Shown here in pieces: positions 1 to 4,944 of a stretch of 5,419 nt of DNA. Below the pieces are notes generated by a model. That model was not told where the DNA came from. It did not search any database and saw only the letters and a list, made by a program, of their open reading frames with translations. The stretch is taken from contig CATZPU010000099.1 of NCBI GenBank assembly GCA_958422845.1, positions 1-5,419 on the forward strand, in the 5' to 3' direction. Both the position numbers and the translations under genes were made by a program. The stretch comes from an uncultured Lachnospiraceae bacterium. GTDB lineage: Bacteria; Bacillota; Clostridia; Lachnospirales; Lachnospiraceae. The first letter of the stretch is position 1. Every line of letters begins with the position of its first letter.

Positions 1-25
1 AAGAAAAACAAAGGAGGCGTTTGAT

Positions 26-268
26 ATGGCATCAACAAACAAAGCAGTACCGGAAGCAAAGGGCGCAATGGACAGATTCAAATTTGAGGTAGCAAGCGAG
101 CTGGGAGTTCCGCTTTCTGACGGATACAACGGAAACCTCACATCAAAGCAGAACGGTTCTGTTGGAGGTTATATGGTGAAAAAGATGATCGAGGCGCAGG
201 AGCGTCAGATGGCAGGCGGTCAGATGGGCACAGCTCAGATGGGTACTCAGCCGACATCTATGATGTAA
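26..268 (+). CDS. Alpha/beta-type small acid-soluble spore protein (SASP)
   Basis: An 80-residue protein of the alpha/beta SASP family. These proteins coat and protect DNA in the dormant forespore and are degraded during germination to supply amino acids. Both family signatures are visible. The first is the germination protease (GPR) site region KFEVASELGV at residues 19-28, with cleavage expected in the E-V-A-S-E segment. The second is the DNA-binding signature around residues 41-54 (KQNGSVGGYMVKKM). A GYNGNLTS segment links them at 33-40. The start is fixed by AAGGAGG at 11-17, 8 bases before the ATG. The length is slightly above the usual 60-75 residues because of a Gln/Met/Gly/Thr-rich tail (residues 61-80). 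Its promoter, expected to be sigma-G dependent from family knowledge, lies outside the window. The SASP genes of a genome are many and similar, so no specific ssp letter is assigned. Confidence 0.97.
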   Translation: MASTNKAVPEAKGAMDRFKFEVASELGVPLSDGYNGNLTSKQNGSVGGYMVKKMIEAQERQMAGGQMGTAQMGTQPTSMM

Positions 269-302
269 AAAAGAAAAACAAAAAGCAAACAAAAACCAAA
301 CG

Positions 303-330
303 AGGGGATGCCGTTTTCCGGCATCTCCTT
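303..330 (+). terminator. Probable intrinsic terminator after the SASP gene
   Basis: An 11-bp GC-rich stem (303-313 with 319-329, one G-U pair) closes a 5-base TTTTC loop. The bases after it (TTATAAATT) are only moderately T-rich, so the U-tract is weak. It lies 34 bases past the SASP stop and before the rsmD promoter, which is where a transcript boundary is expected. The spacer between the stop codon and the stem (269-300) is almost entirely A and C. Confidence 0.72.
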
Positions 331-369
331 ATAAATTGCACTCCGTGGCAGGAGAATATTTGTTCGGTA

Positions 370-398
370 TTGACAGCGGCGCGTGAAAAATTTATAAT
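370..398 (+). promoter_or_regulatory. Sigma-A promoter for rsmD-coaD operon
   Basis: TTGACA at 370-375 and TATAAT at 393-398 are both perfect consensus hexamers separated by the optimal 17 bp. Transcription should begin near 405, giving a leader of roughly 27 bases before the rsmD ATG at 432. This indicates strong vegetative expression of the operon. Confidence 0.9.
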
Positions 399-431
399 GA
401 TTCAGAATAATTATAAATATAAGGATAAATT

Positions 432-1004
432 ATGAGAGTTATAGCAGGAAAAGCACGAAGACTTCCGCTTAAGACGATAGAAGGGCTCGATACGCGCCCG
501 ACGACTGACAGGATCAAGGAGACGCTGTTTAATATATTGCAGAATGATATTTACGGCGTACGTTTTCTTGATGTGTTTGCCGGAAGCGGGGGAATCGGAA
601 TTGAAGCGCTGAGCCGGGGAGCCGAGCAGGCGGTATTTATCGAGCAGTCGCGTACTGCGGCGCAGTGTATACGGGAAAATCTGAAATTTACACATCTTGA
701 CGGGCAGGCTGTGGTGATGCAAAATGACGTATTGGCAGCTTTTTCCAGATTAGAGGGAGAATCTCCTTTTGGGATCATTTATATGGACCCTCCTTACGGA
801 AAAGAGCTGGAGCGGAGCGCGCTTGAGTATATTGCTTCGCGCACGCCGTCTTTTGTGGATGCAGATACCATGATCATTCTGGAAACATCTTTGGGTATGG
901 ACATTTCTTACGCCTCGGAGCTTGGTTTTGTGGTACGCCGTATAAAAGAGTATAAGACGAATATGCATATCTTTCTTGGGTTGCAGGATAAGGAGAACAT
1001 ATGA
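432..1004 (+). CDS. rsmD: 16S rRNA (guanine(966)-N(2))-methyltransferase RsmD
   Basis: A 190-residue cytoplasmic class I SAM-dependent methyltransferase of the RsmD family (YlbH in B. subtilis), which methylates N2 of G966 (E. coli numbering) in 16S rRNA of the small subunit. The N-terminal family block [10 protein letters not shown] and the [13 protein letters not shown] segment (22-34) are typical. The SAM-binding glycine motif is [18 protein letters not shown] (47-64), E71 at the end of strand 2 is the expected ribose contact, and the amino-methyltransferase catalytic motif is DPPY at 119-122. The length matches the usual 180-200 residues. A weak AAGGAT ribosome binding site (421-426) precedes the ATG. 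It is the first gene of its operon, behind a consensus sigma-A promoter, and its stop overlaps the coaD start as ATGA, implying translational coupling. The rsmD-coaD pairing is widely conserved in Firmicutes. Confidence 0.97.
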   Translation: MRVIAGKARRLPLKTIEGLDTRPTTDRIKETLFNILQNDIYGVRFLDVFAGSGGIGIEALSRGAEQAVFIEQSRTAAQCIRENLKFTHLDGQAVVMQNDVLAAFSRLEGESPFGIIYMDPPYGKELERSALEYIASRTPSFVDADTMIILETSLGMDISYASELGFVVRRIKEYKTNMHIFLGLQDKENI

Positions 1005-1507
1005 AACGTGCAGTCTATCCGGGAAGTTTTGATCCGGTGACGAAGGGACATCTGGATATTATCGAGAGAGCGGCGGCGATCGTTGATGAGCTGATCGTCG
1101 GCGTTCTGAATAATAATGAAAAAACCCCGTTGTTTTCTGTTGAAGAACGTGTTAAGATGTTAAAGGATGTTACGGTACATATTCCGAATGTCAGGATTGA
1201 ATCATTTTCCGGTTTATCAGTTGAGTTTGTGAAAAAATGCGGCGCAGCTTTTTTGGTGCGCGGCTTGCGCGCGGTTACAGATTTTGAATATGAGCTTCAG
1301 ATGGCGCAGACAAACCGGAGCATTGACAGGGAAGTGGATACACTGTTTTTTACGACTGAACTTAAATACGCATACATCAGTTCCACGATCGTCAAGGAGG
1401 TCGCTTATTACGGCGGAGATATATCCGGTTTCGTTCCGCCGCAGGTCGTACAGCGCGTTTGTGAGAAAATTTCACAGAAAACCAGGGGAAATACAGGCGA
1501 GATATAA
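1001..1507 (+). CDS. coaD: Phosphopantetheine adenylyltransferase CoaD
   Basis: A 168-residue nucleotidyltransferase that transfers AMP from ATP to 4'-phosphopantetheine, making dephospho-CoA in the penultimate step of coenzyme A synthesis. It is cytoplasmic and normally hexameric. Visible motifs are [12 protein letters not shown] (6-17), which contains the (H/T)xGH nucleotide-binding motif as TKGH; a conserved Lys at 41 before the PLF segment; VRGLR (86-90), a substrate and ATP-contact loop; and ISSTIVKE (126-133), the family's C-terminal signature. The length is typical (about 160-170 residues). The start overlaps the rsmD stop by 4 bases and has AAGGAG at 990-995, 5 bases before the ATG. 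All key residues are present, so the enzyme should be active. It corresponds to YlbI in B. subtilis. Confidence 0.98.
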   Translation: MKRAVYPGSFDPVTKGHLDIIERAAAIVDELIVGVLNNNEKTPLFSVEERVKMLKDVTVHIPNVRIESFSGLSVEFVKKCGAAFLVRGLRAVTDFEYELQMAQTNRSIDREVDTLFFTTELKYAYISSTIVKEVAYYGGDISGFVPPQVVQRVCEKISQKTRGNTGEI

Positions 1508-1534
1508 ATAATGAAAGGGTAAGGAGAGAAAATT

Positions 1535-2131
1535 ATGAGCAGCAGGATTGAACAGATCATCGAAGAGATTGAAGAATTTATTGACAGTTGTAAATTTCAG
1601 CCGCTTTCTTCTACAAAGATCGTAGTGAATAAAGAAGAACTGGAGGAACTGCTTCGCGAACTGCGGATGAAGACTCCGGATGAGATCAAGCGTTATCAGA
1701 AGATCATCAGCAATAAAGATGCGATCCTTGAGGATGCACAGACAAAGGCTGATAATATTATCGCCGAGGCGCAGGCGCAGGCACAGAAGATCGTCAGTGA
1801 GAGCGAAGTGATGCAGGTGGCTCTGCAGCAGTCCAACCAGCTCATTGAGCAGACAAACGCACAGGCGCAGGAGATCATGGACAAGGCTACGGAGGATTCT
1901 AACAGCATCCGCATGAATGCGATCCGCTATACGGACGAGATGCTTGAGAATCTTGAGAAGATCATGAGCCATACGATCGACGCCGCAGGTACGAAGTACA
2001 ATAATTTCATCAATTCGATCCAGTCCTGCTACGATATTGTCAGCAAGAACAGATCAGAGCTTTCCCCGCAGGCAGCTCCGTCAAGCTATGCTACGGAACC
2101 TTTACAGGAAGAAGCTCCGGAAGAAGAATAA
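1535..2131 (+). CDS. Coiled-coil protein, DivIVA/SepIVA-like, function unknown
   Basis: A 198-residue soluble, highly charged protein with no signal peptide or membrane segment. Residues 1-20 are acidic and helical. KIVVNKEELEELLRELR (28-44) resembles the short hydrophobic block that opens DivIVA-type septation proteins. Residues 47-145 form a long predicted coiled coil rich in Ala, Gln, Glu and Ile, including an AQAQAQ run (79-84). The tail from 176 is Pro/Ala/Glu-rich, ends in EEE and is probably disordered. Related clostridial proteins are often labelled 'ATPase' or 'H+-ATPase subunit H', which I consider a coiled-coil artefact because no nucleotide-binding motif is present. From memory, the order of segments resembles mycobacterial SepIVA. 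It is the third gene of the rsmD-coaD operon, 27 bases after coaD, with AAGGAG at 1521-1526, 8 bases before the ATG. A role in cell division or envelope growth is a guess from this resemblance only. Confidence 0.88.
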   Translation: MSSRIEQIIEEIEEFIDSCKFQPLSSTKIVVNKEELEELLRELRMKTPDEIKRYQKIISNKDAILEDAQTKADNIIAEAQAQAQKIVSESEVMQVALQQSNQLIEQTNAQAQEIMDKATEDSNSIRMNAIRYTDEMLENLEKIMSHTIDAAGTKYNNFINSIQSCYDIVSKNRSELSPQAAPSSYATEPLQEEAPEEE

Positions 2132-3082
2132 AATAAAACAGGACAGCAAGACCGCAAGCAGGGTAATCATTACCCTGCTTTTTATATAGTATTTTATAAG
2201 TCGGGGGGACAGCTTCGCGACGGCGATCGTCTGGATGAGGGCTGACCAGCCGCCGAATGCACACAGAGCACAAAGCGCAGTGTACTTTTGCGGCAGGCTA
2301 AGTGCAGAGGAACAGATCAGGCGGATACCGCCTGTCACTTCGATACAGGAGCGCAGGATGAGACTTAATACACCGCTGCTTTTCCAGAAATAGGAAATAC
2401 CGCTTCCTATCATCGAAAACACCATGATGCAGACGCCAAGCTTTACTATACTGTATACGGAGTCGTTTATCGCATCATCGATCCAAGAGAGACAGTCTGG
2501 TGCAGCGGCGGAAGCTGTACAACCGTCGCCGGCTTTGCATTTTATACCGGATCTGTCCGTTATATCATCATGTGAGAGATTTTTCGAAGCAGTCCATACG
2601 CCGTAGAGAATCGCCGCTCCCAGTGTGCTGCACAAAAAAAGGACTGAAAGGCTAGGGCGCCCAAGCTGCTGTGCGGCAAGAAATGATGTGAGAAATACGG
2701 GACTTACGTTATTTGTAAATCCAAGCAAATGTTTTGCCTCTTCTTCGTTTATTTTTTTCTGGGAAAGGAGGTCTGCCGTGATCTTGGCTCCCATCGGAAA
2801 GCCGCAGAAAAAGCCTATGATAACGGCGAAGCATCCGTCTTTTGAACATCTAAAAATACTGCGGATGAATCTCTGAAAAAAGGCAGGGAGCGCGTCCATG
2901 GCTCCTGTGCGAAGTGCGGCCGTGCTAAGGAGCATGAACGGAAAAAGCACCGGAAGTACGCTGCGGTACCAGAGAAGGAGCCCGTCGCATGCGCCAAGAC
3001 GCGCCGGTTCAGGAAACAGGAGAAGGTAGAGAAAAAGCAGGAAGAAAAGGATAAATTTCCATTGTTTTTTATATTTTTTCAT
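2102..3082 (-). CDS. ylbJ: YlbJ/SpoVV-like sporulation integral membrane protein
   Basis: A 326-residue, very hydrophobic, multi-pass membrane protein of the YlbJ family (nucleoside-recognition/Gate-domain type). In B. subtilis this protein (SpoVV) acts in the mother cell and is needed to move dipicolinic acid across the outer forespore membrane. Diagnostic segments are GFPMGAK at 94-100 followed by EEEAKHLLGFTNN (113-125) in the first gate-like repeat, then EVTGGI (248-253) and CAFGGWSALIQ (274-284) in the second. Hydrophobic segments include about 9-23, 41-56, 84-96, 145-161, 211-229 and 304-321. A hydrophilic Cys/Ala/Asp-rich loop (165-205) separates the two halves. It is shorter than the roughly 400-residue Bacillus protein. 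The start ATG (3080-3082) has GGAGAG 5 bases upstream (3088-3093), and a sigma-E-like promoter precedes it. Its last 30 bp overlap the 3' end of the convergent coiled-coil gene. Family assignment is firm; the transport role is by homology. Confidence 0.9.
   Translation of the reverse strand: MKKYKKQWKFILFFLLFLYLLLFPEPARLGACDGLLLWYRSVLPVLFPFMLLSTAALRTGAMDALPAFFQRFIRSIFRCSKDGCFAVIIGFFCGFPMGAKITADLLSQKKINEEEAKHLLGFTNNVSPVFLTSFLAAQQLGRPSLSVLFLCSTLGAAILYGVWTASKNLSHDDITDRSGIKCKAGDGCTASAAAPDCLSWIDDAINDSVYSIVKLGVCIMVFSMIGSGISYFWKSSGVLSLILRSCIEVTGGIRLICSSALSLPQKYTALCALCAFGGWSALIQTIAVAKLSPRLIKYYIKSRVMITLLAVLLSCFILFFFRSFFL
2156..2183 (+). terminator. Intrinsic terminator of the rsmD-coaD operon
   Basis: A perfect 10-bp stem (2156-2165 with 2171-2180) encloses a 5-base loop and runs into TTTTT (2179-2183). 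It starts 25 bases after the coiled-coil gene's stop. Read on the minus strand, the same hairpin is followed by GCGGTC rather than a T-run, so it should terminate only plus-strand transcripts. It lies inside the coding sequence of the convergent ylbJ gene. Confidence 0.9.
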
Positions 3083-3202
3083 CGCAGCTCTCCGCGTGTG
3101 GCTTCTTTGCAGTGTATGTCTTTAGAAAAGCCATTATGCGCAAAGTCTATTTATGAGGCGAAACGGATATATATTGTTAAGGCTTCTTTGCGGGGATGAA
3201 AT
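3083..3202. other. Divergent intergenic region between ylbJ and the M23 peptidase gene
   Basis: These 120 bp hold the sigma-E-like promoter for ylbJ and both ribosome binding sites. The 11-base sequence GGCTTCTTTGC occurs twice in direct orientation (3100-3110 and 3181-3191), once near the predicted ylbJ transcript start and once just before the peptidase ribosome binding site. No convincing promoter was found for the rightward peptidase gene. An AT-rich patch (3167-3175) could hold a -10 element but has no matching -35. Confidence 0.6.
3111..3139 (-). promoter_or_regulatory. Putative sigma-E promoter for ylbJ
   Basis: On the minus strand, GCATAAT (3133-3139) is followed after 14 bases by CATACACT (3111-3118). 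From established knowledge, the B. subtilis sigma-E consensus is about KMATATT, 13-15 bp, CATACAHT. The -10 matches completely and the -35 at six of seven positions. The predicted start near 3104 leaves about 21 bases before the ylbJ ATG, which holds the ribosome binding site. Mother-cell sigma-E control is what is known for B. subtilis ylbJ, so sequence and function agree. Confidence 0.75.
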
Positions 3203-4039
3203 ATGAGACAGAGATTTTGGCAGACATGTCTGCTTGTTTTTTGTCTGTTTATGGTCGTATCAAGGTTTTCTCTTACGGTGTGTTACCGCGCTGCGGCTTT
3301 GCGCCTTTTGTATTTAAAGCCGTGGGGAGAGGATTTTCGGGCGCAGCGCTTATCAGACCGTTCGCTTACGCATCTGATACGGCTTCAGGACATGACGGAT
3401 ATGGAACTAAGCGACCTGCTGACCGTGGCAGCAGCCGTAGGAAGGGACGGCGCTGTGCCGGATATGGGACGGTATGGACCGCAGGATCTTTTGAAGTGGA
3501 AGCGTATTCTTCAGTCGGACGGAAGGGAAAATTATGAGCGTATCCGTGCAGCGTACTCCGCCGTTTGGGACGATATAAAATGCTTTCCGGTGACTGCCAA
3601 AGGCATATCCTTTGAGAACAGCTGGATGTTTGAACGAAATTACGGTGGCAGACGCGGTCATGAGGGGACGGATCTGATGCCGCCGGAGCAGCTTTCCGGT
3701 CATTACCGTATCGTCAGCATGACGGACGGCGTCGTGGAAAAGATCGGATGGCTTCCCAAGGGCGGATGGCGTATCGGGATACGCAGTCCTTCGGGAGGAT
3801 ATTTTTATTACGCTCATCTTGATTCGTACAGTCAGAATTTTCAGATCGGAGAGTATGTGACAGCCGGAACACAGCTTGGAAAGATGGGAGATACGGGGTA
3901 CGGACCGGTCGGTACGCGCGGAAAGTTTGACGTTCATCTGCATCTCGGTATTTATATCCGAACGGAAAACGCCGAAGAAGTGAGTGTGAATCCATACTGG
4001 CCTCTTAAGTATATCGCGTCCTTAGCCGACAGCCTTTGA
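3203..4039 (+). CDS. Membrane-anchored M23 (LytM-type) zinc metallopeptidase
   Basis: A 278-residue protein with a short N-terminal hydrophobic segment (about 8-26) preceded by basic residues, acting as an uncleaved anchor or signal peptide. A helical region of unknown function follows (about 30-125), then a C-terminal M23 endopeptidase domain (about 145-265). Such domains cut peptide cross-links in peptidoglycan outside the membrane. All LytM active-site residues are present: zinc ligands H153 and D157 (HEGTD) and H247, with catalytic histidines H205 (YYAHL) and H245 (HLHLG). It is therefore probably an active enzyme, not a degenerate regulator. The ATG at 3203 follows GGGGA (3192-3196) by 6 bases. 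An in-frame-unrelated ATG at 3196 overlaps this site and is not used. The gene diverges from ylbJ across 120 bp. The size and layout recall SpoIIQ, but the neighbours do not support that name. A sporulation or germination role is inferred only from the neighbour. Confidence 0.92.
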   Translation: MRQRFWQTCLLVFCLFMVVSRFSLTVCYRAAALRLLYLKPWGEDFRAQRLSDRSLTHLIRLQDMTDMELSDLLTVAAAVGRDGAVPDMGRYGPQDLLKWKRILQSDGRENYERIRAAYSAVWDDIKCFPVTAKGISFENSWMFERNYGGRRGHEGTDLMPPEQLSGHYRIVSMTDGVVEKIGWLPKGGWRIGIRSPSGGYFYYAHLDSYSQNFQIGEYVTAGTQLGKMGDTGYGPVGTRGKFDVHLHLGIYIRTENAEEVSVNPYWPLKYIASLADSL

Positions 4040-4064
4040 CAAAAGCTCCCGATTTGTGACAAAA
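4037..4064 (+). repeat. Direct repeat TGACAAAA upstream of the relQ promoter
   Basis: TGACAAAA occurs at 4037-4044 and again at 4057-4064, exactly 20 bp apart (about two helical turns). The first copy includes the stop codon of the M23 gene. The second copy overlaps the short palindrome TTTGTGACAAA (4053-4063) and lies 7 bp before the -35 box. It could be an operator, but no known regulator is recognised. Confidence 0.4.
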
Positions 4065-4071
4065 CGTTTCA

Positions 4072-4100
4072 TTGAAAGTTCTACAGGGATATGTTAGAAT
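4072..4100 (+). promoter_or_regulatory. Sigma-A promoter with extended -10 for relQ
   Basis: TTGAAA (4072-4077) and TAGAAT (4095-4100) each differ from consensus at one base and are 17 bp apart. A TG dinucleotide at 4092-4093 gives the extended -10 form TGnTAGAAT. Transcription should start near 4107, about 22 bases before the relQ ATG at 4129. Confidence 0.87.
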
Positions 4101-4117
4101 ATAGAAATGCAAATTGC

Positions 4118-4123
4118 GGGAGG
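4118..4123 (+). promoter_or_regulatory. Ribosome binding site that sets the relQ start
   Basis: GGGAGG at 4118-4123 lies 5 bases before the ATG at 4129. A possible upstream TTG start at 4114 overlaps this site and has no ribosome binding site of its own, so the ATG is preferred. The protein then begins MEIQLWREIL. Confidence 0.88.
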
Positions 4124-4128
4124 TTATT

Positions 4129-4944
4129 ATGGAAATACAGTTATGGCGTGAGATATTGACACCATATGATCTGGCAGTCAGGGAGCTGATCGTGAAGTTC
4201 GAGCATCTGATCTACGAGCACAGGAGTCAGGGGCTTTATTCTCCAATCGAGCAGGTGTCCGGACGGGTAAAGACGGTTGCCAGTATTTTGGATAAGGTTC
4301 AAAAGAAAAATATATCGGTTGACGAGATAGAGGAGCATTTTGTCGATATAGCGGGAATCAGGATCATCTGCCAGTTTGTCGAGGATATCCGCAAGGTGGT
4401 TGAGATCATCCGAAACCGCACAGACATGGAGATCATAAGCGAGCGTGATTATATCAACCACATGAAGGACAGCGGCTACCGCAGCTATCACATTATCGTG
4501 AATTATGAGGTGCAGGGACTGCACGGCAGCCGTAAGATAAAGGTGGAGATACAGATACGTACTCTGGCAATGAATTTCTGGTCAACGATCGAGCATTCGC
4601 TCCAGTATAAGTACAAAAAGAACATACCGGAGCATATCAGAGAGAAGCTGATGAATGCCGCCAATGCGATCATCGTGCTGGACAATGAGATGTCTTACGT
4701 GCGCAGTGAGATCATGGATGTACAGAATTCTTTCCAGATCCATGCAAGGATCGTTTCGGATATTTTGAATAATATCCAGAATCTGTACGGTACGGCGAAT
4801 GAGAGAGAAGTCCTGAAGATTCAGGATGAATTTTACCGGATATATGAGTTGGACGACATAGATCAGCTGCAGCGCTTTAGCAGAGAGCTTGACAATATCG
4901 CAGAGGGCTATCGCGTGCAGTCAGTCAATATGGAGGAGCTTTGA
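4129..4944 (+). CDS. relQ: RelQ-family small alarmone synthetase (GTP pyrophosphokinase)
   Basis: A 271-residue cytoplasmic synthetase that transfers pyrophosphate from ATP to GTP or GDP to make (p)ppGpp, the stringent-response signal. Only the RelA/SpoT synthetase domain is present (about 38-165), with no HD hydrolase, TGS or ACT domains, so it is a stand-alone SAS enzyme. Motifs in order are SGRVKTVASILDK (44-56) with basic ATP-contact residues; DIAGIRI (73-79) with D73 as the expected metal ligand; RDYINHMKDSGYRSYH (106-121), holding the G-loop and tyrosine for the guanine; and VEIQIRTLAMNFW (139-151) with E140 as the second acidic catalytic residue. Similarity to B. subtilis YjbM/RelQ is strong, but this protein is about 60 residues longer, with an extra helical C-terminal tail from about 205. 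Some allosteric-site residues appear changed (see findings). It has its own sigma-A promoter and is followed directly by an rsuA-type gene. Confidence 0.95.
   Translation: MEIQLWREILTPYDLAVRELIVKFEHLIYEHRSQGLYSPIEQVSGRVKTVASILDKVQKKNISVDEIEEHFVDIAGIRIICQFVEDIRKVVEIIRNRTDMEIISERDYINHMKDSGYRSYHIIVNYEVQGLHGSRKIKVEIQIRTLAMNFWSTIEHSLQYKYKKNIPEHIREKLMNAANAIIVLDNEMSYVRSEIMDVQNSFQIHARIVSDILNNIQNLYGTANEREVLKIQDEFYRIYELDDIDQLQRFSRELDNIAEGYRVQSVNMEEL
4932..4936 (+). promoter_or_regulatory. Ribosome binding site that sets the GTG start of the rsuA-type gene
   Basis: GGAGG at 4932-4936 lies inside the 3' end of relQ, 8 bases before the GTG at 4945. The next in-frame ATG (4963) has no ribosome binding site at a suitable distance, so the GTG is preferred. 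Confidence 0.82.

Noticed and set aside
411..968. Minus-strand open frames opposite rsmD
   Set aside because: They lie wholly under a gene with complete RsmD motifs, have no ribosome binding sites, and their products match no family I know.
1511..1522. Three-codon minimal ORF (ATG AAA GGG TAA) between coaD and the coiled-coil gene
   Set aside because: It has no ribosome binding site, and its last bases simply form the ribosome binding site of the next gene.
1472..1972. A 166-codon minus-strand open frame opposite the coiled-coil gene
   Set aside because: It is a by-product of the repetitive Glu/Gln/Asp codons of the plus-strand gene. The Leu/His-rich product has no recognisable features, and the plus-strand gene has a good ribosome binding site and operon context.
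2091..2273. A short minus-strand frame overlapping the end of ylbJ, considered as a sign of a frameshift in ylbJ
   Set aside because: The ylbJ frame itself continues with a normal final membrane helix and basic loop, as expected for the family, so no frameshift is needed.
3146..3175. Sigma-E or sigma-A promoter for the M23 gene around TATATATT
   Set aside because: The -10-like patch is only an AT-rich match, and no acceptable -35 exists at 13-18 bp for either sigma factor.
3196..3537. ATG at 3196 opening a 113-codon frame over the start of the M23 gene
   Set aside because: Its product lacks any family features, and the frame at 3203 has a proper anchor segment and full M23 domain.
3407..3995. 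Minus-strand open frames opposite the M23 gene
   Set aside because: No ribosome binding site or recognisable product. They are shadows of a gene with a complete zinc peptidase active site.
4036..4041. TTGACA at the end of the M23 gene as a second relQ promoter
   Set aside because: No -10-like sequence lies 16-18 bp downstream. The TTGAAA/TAGAAT pair is far better.
4053..4072. CcpA (cre) or Rex operator before relQ
   Set aside because: The sequence lacks the TG of a cre at the correct spacing and has only one Rex-like half, so neither consensus is met.
4114..4128. TTG start for relQ, adding five residues
   Set aside because: The TTG overlaps the ribosome binding site of the ATG at 4129 and has none of its own. 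The family N-terminus also fits the ATG better.
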